This document shows positions 37,915 through 48,959 of a DNA stretch of 64,000 nucleotides, one piece after another. The DNA is from Schistosoma haematobium. Taxonomy: Eukaryota; Platyhelminthes; Trematoda; Strigeidida; Schistosomatidae. The notes beneath the pieces were generated by a model. It made no database searches and was not told the origin of the DNA. It saw nothing but the letters and a program-made list of their open reading frames with translations. The position numbers were made by a program, and so were the translations under genes. How positions within the stretch are numbered: position 1 is the stretch's first letter; each line of letters begins with the position of its first letter. Location: positions 20,726,536 to 20,790,535 of the forward strand of contig NC_067198.1 in NCBI RefSeq assembly GCF_000699445.3, in the 5' to 3' direction.

Positions 37915-39625
37915 AAAAACTTTAAAGAGAGCAAGAACAAAGGTTAGTGAAGAGTAATATGAATTCATTTTATTTCGTTAGGTTCTCATCAACTGCTTAC
38001 AACCTAAAATATTTGCAATTCAAAGTTATTATAGATATTGACATACTTATACAACAGAGGGCGATGAAGGATGAATATATGTAACATAATGTAGCAAAGA
38101 TTTCGTTAGAGTTAGTGAGGTCATAAAATTTCGTTTCGAATATATAGAGTTTGGGAGGGAAAGTTCCAGAAAATTGAGATAGTGATTAGAAACCATGGAA
38201 TTAAAACATATTAGACGATTATGTAATGAAGTAACTGAAAATAGATTAATGTTAATAAAGAGAGATATGAATTGAAATTGGTCAGTTATGAATGATGTAA
38301 TTATAAAATTCAGAAAGAGTTGGAATGACGTAATAAAAATAAATAAAAATAAAAGGGGGTGAAGTGAATGTTACCAGGGCAAAGAAAGATTTATTACTGT
38401 TTCTTTTTGTATACAAAGATCTGGTTTTAAACGTTTGATTGCTATTGCTTCGGTGAATATCAAAAGGTTTGAATTTGATTGTTTGTTGATCACCTTGAAG
38501 GACTTCAGTATGTCAACTTCGTGTCCTGTGTCAAGGAGATGTCTTGGGACAGCGCTGCTAAATGCTTTTAGTCCGTTTGACCTCAAACTCTTCGGAATAT
38601 GTTCTTTGAATCGGACGTAGGCTCTCCTTTCTGTTCTACCAATGTAACTGCTTTGGCAGATACATGTAAATTTGTATACACAGTTGGTGGTAACATGAAA
38701 GGGATACCTGTCGACCTTTGATTGTGTCAAAGAACATGTCGTTTTGGACAGGACAATCAATTTAGCTGCAGAATATGTTTTTGTCAATGCAGTTTTTAGT
38801 CTCATATTGATTGACCCCATGACATTATCGCCTTTGAATTTGAGTTGAATAAAAACAGGTTTTTTATTTACTGTAGTTTCTTTGGGTATTTTATCTTCAC
38901 GTTTTCCATATTTCTCAATAAATCTCAATAGGTATCCGTTATTTCTTAAATACTTTTTAACATCCATAATTTCCTCTTCTATTGTATCGGCAGTACATAT
39001 TCTTTCTGTTCTGTGAAACAGTGTTTTGACAAGTGCCTTTTTATAATTGATTGGACAAAAGCTGTTGAGATTGAGATAAATACCATTCCATGTGTCTTTC
39101 TTATAAACTGAGCGTTGAACTGTGCCATCCTTTCTTCGTTTTATCGCTATATCGAGAAAATGGAAAATGTTTTCTTTTTTTCATGTTCCATAGTGAAATG
39201 AATATTTGGATGAGCTTCATCGAAAAACCTTAACAGATTTGTCGCATGTTGTTGATTATTACATAAGATGAATGTATCATCAACATACCTCGAATAATAC
39301 ATCATCTCATCAATCGCTCCTTTGAGCTTGGTTCTTTCGAGGTTAGCTATGGAAATGTCTGCTAGGACGGGGCCTAACGGACTTCCCATTGCTACACCAT
39401 CGGTTTGTCGGTATATAGTATTGTTGAATTGGAACTGAACATCTTTTGTATACAAGAGTAATAGTCGTTTGAATTCTATTGCTGGTAGAGGTAGGATATC
39501 AGGATGTTGACAAATTATGTCTATGGTTTCAAGAAGCGGTATTTTTGTAAACAATGATGTCACATCAAAAGAAACCATAAACTTACCAGCAATATTTATG
39601 TGATTCATGCTATCAGCAAATACGA
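37915..39625 (-). CDS. PLE family 2, RT and GIY-YIG, 5' truncated
   Basis: On the minus strand, 39608-39147 encodes the RT core: VSFDVTSLFTKIPL (A), VAMGSPLGPVLADI (B), YYSRYVDDTFIL (C, catalytic YVDD). A frameshift near 39160 leads into SVYKKDTWNGIYLN, then 38967-38371 encodes the linker and GIY-YIG domain (NCVYKFTCICQSSYIGRTE, FKEHIP) ending LSLPW. The 3'UTR extends to about 37915. The N-terminal part before motif A is missing. Of the PLEs here it is second only to the 18690 copy in preservation. Confidence 0.88.
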
Positions 39626-39940
39626 AAAAAATTTACATGTATTGAAGCGAATGCTTTTGTAAAGAATCAGATATAAAAACTAACTACATGGTCAAACGAT
39701 ATCAGTTTCAAATACAATAATCATAATGATTAAGATAAAGTCCAAACCAAAGTTTCTTCCTCAAAGATAAAGTAGGTCCCCTGACTGAGTAAATTCAAAG
39801 TCAACTAATTTTTCCTAAAGTTACAAAATCGATTAACTTCAGACCCAGATCGCTCAGCGTATCAATGATAACCTGCGAAATTCCAGAATTTAGGATATCT
39901 AGTTTACCTAACAAATTACACCACTTAAACAAGTGGGCAC

Positions 39941-40527
39941 TAAATAGGTAGTCAGTCAGTCATCCACAACGTAGAACCAGGCACATATATGCATAGGTCC
40001 AAGTTGCCATACCTCATTAGCACAACAAGATGAACACTGAATTCATAGAAGTAATTAATTCAATGGTAATAATATATGAAAGAAAGATTGCATATAAGGA
40101 TATAGTACAGAAAGAAAAAATTAGTTCGTAGAAAGGAATGTATGAAGCGATTTTAATCTCATAGTTTAAGGGAAGACAGGAAGTGCATATACCTACACCA
40201 TTGTGACCGATTCTGAGCCATGTCACCCCGAGTCTCAAACCATTGGTTACGATAGTCACGTGGACCCCAACCAAGTAGTCTGCATCTACCAACATGGCAA
40301 AGGCCAGAAGTTAGTGACTTTAAGGACTGATGCCACGCTCAGGTTTGGCCACTTCCTTCCAACCATCCCCAACACTAGTCAGCATTGCGCGTCGTGGTAA
40401 TCGGTGCTCAGGCATACGTAACAAGTGGCCCAACCATCTCAGTCGATGAAGATTCATAACCTCATCAACTGATTTACCATCATTCCCTAATACCCTGCGT
40501 CTAACCTCACTATTACTAAATAGGTAG
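39941..40527 (-). mobile_element. Recent 5'-truncated RTE-A insertion with 11-bp TSD
   Basis: TAAATAGGTAG occurs at 39941-39951 and again at 40517-40527. The 565 bp between them are the RTE-A 3' end on the minus strand, finishing in the GACTGACTGAC repeat. The insert appears identical to the reverse complement of 52240-52801, including shared open frames. This is a recent target-primed insertion. It lies upstream of the G6Pase gene. Confidence 0.92.
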
Positions 40528-42279
40528 CGCTTATATAAAGTCCCTCGTAAAAATATACTGTTTGGTAACGATTACAAAGTTGCAAACTTATACACAATCC
40601 CATCTTTGTCAACTCATGTGTGCATAGCTTCTTATTTGTGACTGAATCACTATTCCACATTATTAAATGTGGGCAACAAGTCGTTTTACAGTTCTATAAG
40701 TTATCTAATTTCACAAACTGTGCTACTTTCATCTAATTACAAGTCATGGTAGTCGAATAAGCAACTGTTAGTTCTGATCACTAGTAAAAGAATTATAGTT
40801 TGGAATAGTTTTGTTTTAAAACGTACGATTTGTGACTGTTACAAACTAGCTTGTGTTGAAGCAAACAATTCAAGACTTTTTCATACAAAAGCGTGTTTTC
40901 TAAATCAATATATGAGATAAATTACTACTTATGACCAAGTTAATAAATTACAAACTGATTTAGGAATGATCAGATTTTAATATAACATAGCGATACTCCC
41001 TTACTTTCAAAATGAGCAATTTTAATAAAGTTACCTTGATTGGTCAATTAACCATTCGATGATTAATGAATGGTAATTAATTTATACTTAAAAATGCATG
41101 CTCTAGTGGTTTGCTGACTAGCGTCTGTTATTCTTGTTTGAAAATCGTCGTTACTTTTAGGTTAACAGTAGTTTTGGATGGAAACAATACATTTTTATCA
41201 AAGTTCATGTACTAAGGTTGTTAAAGCACTCATAAGTTTACTCCTGTGCAATCCAAAACAAAGATATCCAGCCATCGTTTAGAAACCTTTTTAAAAACCA
41301 TGTCCACTATTAAGGTTGAAAATGTACACCTTACAAACTATCTCTTTGTCACCTCTCATTTATTTTTGTATCTAAATAAATATTTAATAGCTTAGAAGCG
41401 GTGCAAAATAACCCCTAAATTATGCCCTATTTAGATTAAAGACATAGAATTATTTGAGAACCACATAAACATATATTAGTCCATCAAAATGCATTATGAA
41501 GTGTAATTCATCACAGTAACGAAAGTTTAAATTACTCACTTCATAGTTTTGAATCCAGTGTATAAACTGGATGCCATTACTATGTATCCTATTCATTTTT
41601 AGTGCAACAGACTTTCGAATAATGTTCTTTCAGGATTAGAGACAAGCAAAATGTAAAGGGCCTTGAACAACAGCCTTAGTAAAGATAAGCGAAAAGTAAA
41701 AGGTAAATGAAACATGAGTACATCATATAAAGTTAACTCACTTCGTATACTACAGCACATGTTAAACAACATAGTATTATAGACAGTGATCAAATACAGT
41801 CAAACGATACCTCATAAAAATTTCTTCTTAAACCCTAAAAGTAAGTAAATGATGACTGTATTCCGTCGTGTTCATTAGCTGGATACCATAAGAACCTGAT
41901 CTTCTACATACACTCATTATCTTAGCCATAAATTGTTAAGGTCTGACATAAACAGATGAGTGAAGTATTGTTGAAAGACTTGACATTTTTTTACAAGACA
42001 CGAAAATCAACCTTTAGTTTATACTATCAGTCAAATCACATGATACTCTGAAGTTTGTAATGCAATAGGATTCATGACATGTAAATATATGAAGATCTTT
42101 TAATACCTTTTGGTTTGTTAGGGGCCTCTAATTTTACAGCCCATACTGCCTAACTGCGTATTAAACCCTACTAGATACGACAAAACAGGACAACACTACT
42201 TTCCAAATGTCTTTTGCGCTTAACTTTAAAGACAAGTGGTAAATTAAATAAGGATTTGGAGAGTATATTTATACTTATG
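40528..42279. other. AT-rich DNA, nothing recognised
   Basis: No domain-bearing exon or repeat match was found. Confidence 0.45.
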
Positions 42280-42737
42280 CAGAATTACAGGAGCTTGCAA
42301 CTCTTCGGCTAGCACCTCAGAGGAGAGAATTCTTAATACAAGATGTGTTGCGATATGGCCACAAAACCACTGTTCACTTCGAATCTAGGAAATTAGGCCA
42401 ATGGGTAGAATATTTTGAGTAAGAACCCAACTGAACTTCAGCTACCCATCAATTACCCCGTATCCAAACAACCTGAATAGATCATTTGTACAAGTCTCCT
42501 TAATCTCAATGGGGCAGAAAAGGCCATAGCCACTACAAACCGAGAGTGTAGCGGGCTCGGATGGATTAACTTCGAAGATCTTTAAAGACGGCAGTTCAAC
42601 TGTTAGCGCCTAAGCTGAGATGGTCACTAGATTTTAAGGGCTGGGTGTAACCATAGCTGACTGATCCCAGCAGATGATCACTCTAGTTTAAATATAACGT
42701 CAGAAATCTTATAGTGATAACTGCAGAGTCAGTTTGG

Positions 42738-43175
<438 letters not shown>

Positions 43176-43228
43176 CTAATATTTCTAGCCATTTGACGCT
43201 CAATTAAAGCACATGAAGGGCAAATTCT

Positions 43229-43552
43229 GGTGAAGATGGCACAGGTATTCAGTGTTTGACAACGCTTTTACCAGTAACACCTATTAAAACTTGTACCCAC
43301 CAAGAGAAATCAAAAGATAGAATCGAGGAGATCGGAAGTTGTATTTGACGATCGCCAATATATCGGAATTGTCTGATCTAGTCTGGCTAGCGATTGCAGT
43401 AAATGTTGAGCACAGCGTTCCCACACGTGATCTGGTGTGGATGGATGACCGAGCGCCTTCAGCTAGGTTAATCCATTAAAACATGTGGTCAGCATCCAAT
43501 GTCGAAAACTTACAGAGCTACTTATTTTGGGGATTTATTTACCGCTACACTG
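43229..43552 (+). repeat. Unclassified dispersed repeat, copy 1
   Basis: A block with GGCTAGCGATTGCAG, GCGCCTTCAGCTAGGT, CAGCATCCAATGTCGAAAACT and TTTATTTACCGCTACA interrupts the old RTE-A reading frame. It is related to 47560-47800 and to 46570-46760. No coding capacity was recognised. Confidence 0.6.
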
Positions 43553-44100
43553 GAAAACAGGGCTAGTTTTAGACCCAGATGTGGGTATATTGATCAAGCA
43601 TTCACACTGCGCCATGCGTAAGAATAGAAGTATAATTTCCAATCCCCTACTGCTGTCCCATTTCTTGATTTTAAGGCAGCATTCAACTCCGTTGACTGAG
43701 AGATTTACTGGCAATGCTCTTCATTTAAAGGTTTAATAAAAACGTACTTGACCGTATGAACGCTCCCTACTCAGACACTATTAGTCAAGTCAGAGCCTAT
43801 GATGAGTTATCATCAGAGCTGTCTATCGGAAAAATTGTTCTTCACAGTAGTCTACTATTCCCCTTTTAATTCGACTAAGTCTTAGATGCTCCCTTACAAA
43901 ACCACTTTCTTCATCGAACTTTCGACGGTTGATTTTCAACCGGAACACCTACTGATCAACTTGGGATACACAACTGAAATATTCCTGGTCAGTGAACTCG
44001 CTGATAAAATTCAGGCCTTTAGTTACCTTGAGCAATGAGCATGCAAAGAAACTCCGGATACTTCTTTTTCACTTCCATCAAATTATTTGGACTTTCTTCG

Positions 44101-45639
44101 CTACTGATCTTGCCAATTTTATCTTGTCGTTCCACTGTATTAAAGAAGCTTCGGGCAAGCATATTTATTACATGTTCTACGCTGTTAGTGTTTGACTAGT
44201 GGCTATGATGCTTAAACAACCACCTTCAGTTATAAATATACATATATACACAGATAGGACTATGAACCACTAAATCGATTATCTTCCTTCACTGAAAACG
44301 TTGCTAAAATGTGTGACACTTTTGCTTTCACCAACTTAATGCCATCCACAACTTTGATAAACAATTCAAAAATTATAAAATCATGGGGTAGTTGTACAAA
44401 GCTGGAACTGCTTCGGAAAACTTAAGCCCTTTGCTCTTGACTCTCATGCAACACTTACGCACTTTCATAACAATCAGTCATACTATATAGTAGTCATATG
44501 ACTGATAAAAAATGTTCAAAACAAAGACGAGGCCCTCTTCATCAGTACGCACAAGCATTAACGCTGCTCACCCTCTTTCATGGATAAATATCCCACCATG
44601 TACAAAACACAATGCTTTCATTAGGAATATATACCAGTAAACAAATAGAGTAGAACAGTTTGTATAATATCGGACTGACTAAACAAATAATGAAAACTAG
44701 ATCCAAGTGAAGAACTTGAATATGATGCCACTAGAAGGTGAGGACATATTGTGATCCGTTGTAAAGTGTCAAAAATAGTTTTATTATAAATTTTATGAAA
44801 CTGACCACGATATATTAACGGCAATTCATAAAGCGCTCAGAGAAATGCCACCTTGTATCCTTAAAATGTCCAATGTTACATTGCCAAACAGCTCATTTCT
44901 TCAAATCTCATATTCCTTATAAATTGAGTATTCGAGAATCTTCGTCGTCATTGTTCCGTTTTAACTCTTACGATTCATGAATAACCTGAAAATATAAAGA
45001 GATATGTCCACATGACAAATTGATATGAATGTATAACTCAAGGTTGGCTCATAAAAACTGTGAGATCAAACAAGATTATTTTTCACTAAACTGAATGAAT
45101 ACTAAGCAGTCGATAAGTACTTGAAAATTTCAAATACTTCTACTATGATCCATTTTATTTTGTCATGTTGACTTTATTTGAAAGCCACACATAATCAACG
45201 CAGAATATTCACTGAGAGATGTGACTTCGACGTTATCTGGGAGATCATGTTAGCACCGTCTGACTCGAGTTAGTTCCCGATCATCGACCAAATTTACCTA
45301 CGTTGGTGATCTACAACCTTTAATTGGTTCTATCACATGGAACTGAAAATTGATCTACCCCAAACTTCACCAGAAAATACAGGTATTCATTCTCATATTT
45401 TGACGCAAGAAGTCCGCACCGGCTGACCATTTAACATCAAAACAACATATCCTGGTAGGATAGAGGAGAGCTTCTGGCTACAGATGAGGAAGTTAAGAAA
45501 AAACACTCAGGGTGGATAAGATACACTTCTCTTCACACATTACAAGAAAATCCCTGGCTTAAAATCATAAAAGCAGCAAGATTATGGGCAGGTCAAAAAA
45601 TACAGCATGGAAAAATAAACAAAAGCATGAATAAAATGA
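44101..45639. other. Mixed noncoding DNA, nothing recognised
   Basis: Base composition is slightly higher in GC than the left half of the window, which suggests old repeat material, but no family could be named. Confidence 0.35.
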
Positions 45640-46570
45640 GTAACATTTGCCTACATCTCTTACTTCTCGTAGAGTAGCACAGGTCGCTCACAGGCATACT
45701 CCATCAAAATCTTTCCAGAGCATTCCTTTCCAGTTGTTATCCATCCTTTTCATATCTGCTTCCAAGTCCCAACTCGTTGTGTTCTTGGTTCTTCCTTTCC
45801 TCACATTTTCTTTAGGATTTCAAGTTAGCACTTTCCTTTTCATGATTCCTGTAATATATGCCCTATCCATCTTCAACGTCCTTTCCTAATTTTACTATCA
45901 GCTGGAATACGGTCTGTTCTTTGTTACATTTGGTTGTTGTCGATGATGTCTAGTCAACAGAATTGTATCACCTTGCATATACGGCTGTTTATAAATACCT
46001 GAAGGCGTTTGATGTTGGTTGTAGTGGTTCCTCACGTTTCAGCTCTGTACAGTGGAACTGTTTTGACGTGCGTATTGAAGATTCTGACTTTGATACTGTT
46101 TGACAGTTGTTTTGAGTTGCATGTGTTGTTCGACTGTAGGAAAGCTGGTCCTCACTTGGAATGCATCTGTCAGCTGTCCTCCACGCACCGTCCGTCGCAT
46201 GAATTCTGAATAATGTTGACAGTTTTCTCAGGTACACCATAATGTCAAGGGTGGTCCCATAAATTCACCTATTCACACTGTCAAGTTTTTTCTCATAATA
46301 AAGGAAGGTGATGTATAATAATAAGTTCCATTCGCTTGGTTACTTATTAATGATCTGTAGTTTCGTGATTTTGTCTGTACATGTCTGATCCTTAAGGAAT
46401 CCAGCCTGTCGTCTGATGAGTTTTTCATGTGGCTCAGCGACACTGTTGAAAACTTTTCCTGGTACTGACAGTAGTGTGATGCCTCTTTAGTTCTCTTATT
46501 TGCTCTAACCTTCTCGCTTTGGTATCTCAGTGGTACATGTTCCTCTCCCTAAATCTCCCTGAAGCGTTTA
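45640..46570 (-). pseudogene. Decayed LINE of the same family as 42750-43155
   Basis: The minus strand encodes, in pieces, RGITLLSVPGKVFN (RT1), RRQAGFLKDQTCTDKI, a YEKKLDSVNR motif A remnant, VHGGQLTDAFQVRT, then after an internal deletion NSIKVRIFNTHVKTVPLYRA and TTTTNIKRLQVFINSR, and the C-terminal SDLCYSTRSKR. The YADD region is deleted. Many stops are present. Confidence 0.75.
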
Positions 46571-46760
46571 ATCTAGGCTTGTTAACCGCTGTAAGAGATG
46601 CGAAGTACGGCGTACTCACTCGTGTTCTGGTGTGTTTGCGTGACCAGGTGACTTCAGCTACATGCGTCGAGTAAAAATAGCAGGGTCATCATTAAATGTC
46701 AAAGACTTACAGAACTATTTATTTCAGATGTTTAATTATCGCTTTAGTCCGAATGTTCGC
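46570..46760 (+). repeat. Unclassified dispersed repeat, copy 2
   Basis: The most diverged copy: TAATCTAGGCTTGTTAACCG, ACTCGTGTTCTGGTGTG, AATGTCAAAGACTTACAGAA. It directly abuts the decayed LINE at 46570. Confidence 0.5.
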
Positions 46761-47540
46761 GCGACAATAATGTAGGAATTTCATCATTACGAATAATTCT
46801 TCGTTTGTTGTACGAAAACAATCGTTCTGAGCAGGTATGAAAATCGCATCTCAACTATCTTCCGTGAGTGGCAGGGTTTCTAGCCTTGGTAGTTTTACAC
46901 ATACTCTAGATTTTTCAGTACTCCAACTTAAACGGTTTGTGGTCTGTTGACAAACTCTGGACTCAGAAGTGCTTCTTAAGCCTTAGCAGCTTACAGCTTT
47001 CCTTGTCGATTCATGGAGGGCAAAGTGATAGACTGACAATGGCGGTTCATGTTCTAAGTCAATATATGTCAGTTATTTGATGCAATTTACAAGTGTGCAC
47101 TGAATAATGGTTGTCAGTTGGCAGCTATCGAAACGTCCGACTGAAGTTGTAATCTCTATCTAGTTGGTATGCCGCGCGCTGAAATCTCCAACGATGGGAT
47201 AGCAATCTGACTTGCTTCCAGAACATATATTATTTAAGGTAAAGTCGTCAGCAAAGCAACGTAGACTGCTGCATATCTCTCCTGTAGTCACTAATCCGTG
47301 TCTAGATTTATTGTTACAATAAGTTGTCTCGCATTTATCGGTGTAATGCGCCTCCGATGCGCTCAATTCCTAAGACTACGCGTGTTTGTGTAGTACACAT
47401 TTAAGGTGTTTTGAGAATCACTCGTTCTATCTATACAGATTTCAAAAGCATTGGCTTCCAATGCTTTAACACTCTAAAACCCTGAGTCTTAGGGTTTGTT
47501 TCAATTTAACCAGTAACAACATTTATAATCGAATTGTGCC
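46761..47540. other. Noncoding DNA between repeat copies
   Basis: No recognisable frame or repeat; open frames are short. Confidence 0.35.
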
Positions 47541-47805
47541 GACCCAGTCAAATGAGAGGCCGGGAACAAAGAGGTTCAAAGATATATGCGAAAGAATATC
47601 GATATATCGCGAAGTGACTAATCTAGGCTGGCTAGCGGTTATAGGAGATATGAAGAACGGTGTGCCCACTCGTGTTCTAGTGTGGATGCCTGACCAAGCG
47701 CCTTCAGCTAGGTGAGTCCATTACAACTAATGCCGTCAGCATCAAATGTCGAAGACTTACGGAAATATTGATTTTGTGGGTTTATTTACCGCTACACACC
47801 ATTTC
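47541..47805 (+). repeat. Unclassified dispersed repeat, copy 3
   Basis: This copy shares with copy 1 GATATATCG, GGCTGGCTAGCGGTT, GAGCGCCTTCAGCTAGGT-like, GTCAGCATCAAATGTCGAAG and TTTATTTACCGCTACAC, ending at the same place. The sharp shared 3' boundary points to a mobile element or LTR fragment. Confidence 0.6.
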
Positions 47806-47899
47806 TCCTTCGCGTTCTTAACTCAGTAATGACATCCTTTCATGTCTGTTTATCTTTCATGGGTTCTGATTTCAGTATGATCATTATTTTATCAGTATT

Positions 47900-48830
47900 A
47901 AATCTGTGACATAAATGATCACTTGCTCGGTGCTTCAGTGTAGGAAAAGTAGTAAAGTTGTCCTTGGTCCTTTACTTTTTATGTTGTATGCGAATTATTT
48001 CCCAAGTATAGTAGAATCTCCAATGTTTTATATGCTGACGATGTAAAGCTCTGGCGAGAAATAACGGGAGATGCAGATGAATGCGCACTTAAGGCAGACT
48101 TAAATATTGGGACTAACTGGTCTAAGGAGTAAGTGGTGCCTATTAACGCGTCAAAGTATATCTACATGCACTTTGGGGATGTAAAGGTAGATAGGTACAG
48201 CATAGGGGAAGTACCTGTACCCGTGGTCTGGACCACAAGAATTTTGGGGTGACAGTGAGTCATGATCATAAGCCCACGGCCCATTGCCAGTAGGTCGCAG
48301 CTAAGGGGTTTAGAGCCCTATGGGCTATAAGACAGACATTCACCAAGTTAAATACTACCATGTTCACTACAGTACCCACAACTTAAGTGAGAACTAGGTT
48401 TGAGAACTGCGTTCAGGCCCCAAGCCCCTGTTTAAAAGGTGACTCGGATATCCTGGAAAAAGTACATAGGGCAACTACCCGTGAGATTTTAGAACTCCGG
48501 AGTTTATCGTACCAAGAGAGTCTTGAAAAACTAGATTTCTTTACTCTGTTCTATCGCAGATTAAGATGTGATCTGATTCTGATGCACAGAATACTAGTAA
48601 ATTGTTTTTGATCTAACACATCCTCTCTTTTTCTTCCCACTAGATCGGGACATCTTAAACGACAAAGCGGGCGAGTCGAAAAGCCAAGAACGAATAAAAT
48701 ACAGGTTTTCACACCGAGTTATCAATTCTTGAAACCTGTTACTCAAAACGGTGGTGTCTGCACCTTCAGTTGACTCTTTCAAGAGAAGACAAGGCACTTA
48801 CAGAAGCATACTAGAAAAAGGATAACATAG
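47900..48830 (+). pseudogene. Decayed CR1-like LINE, RT C-terminus
   Basis: In successive frames: VLGPLLFMLYANYFPSIVES, NVLYADDVKLWREITGDADE (motif C YADD), WLVPINASKYIYMHFGD-like, GVTVSHDHKPTAHC, SDILEKVHRATTREILELRS, LDFFTLFYRRLRCDLILMHR, and the terminal RFSHRVINSWNLLP-like block near 48710. This layout is that of CR1/Jockey-type RTs, such as the SR1 family known in Schistosoma. It is 5' truncated and broken. Confidence 0.75.
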
Positions 48831-48935
48831 GCAATAGGCCTGTCCTTACTACACAAATCTGAATTTGAGATAGTCAATTGAACTATTCAACCAGGTGTCA
48901 ATTTGCGCTCTGTCTGACACTGTTGGCAACTGTAA

Positions 48936-48959
48936 ATGGAGAATCCTTTTGCAGATCCA
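48936..48959 (+). CDS. SCAMP: SCAMP first coding exon
   Basis: Eight codons, MENPFADP, matching the NPFADP start typical of animal SCAMPs. The donor CCA|GTGGCG is weak. Without splicing the frame stops within about 30 codons. The following intron (48960-49014) is only 55 bp and ends in TATTTTCTCTTTAG. Confidence 0.75.

Noticed and set aside
40203..40400. Plus-strand protein gene shared with 52357-52554
   Set aside because: The identical frames arise because both are antisense to the same RTE-A 3' end.
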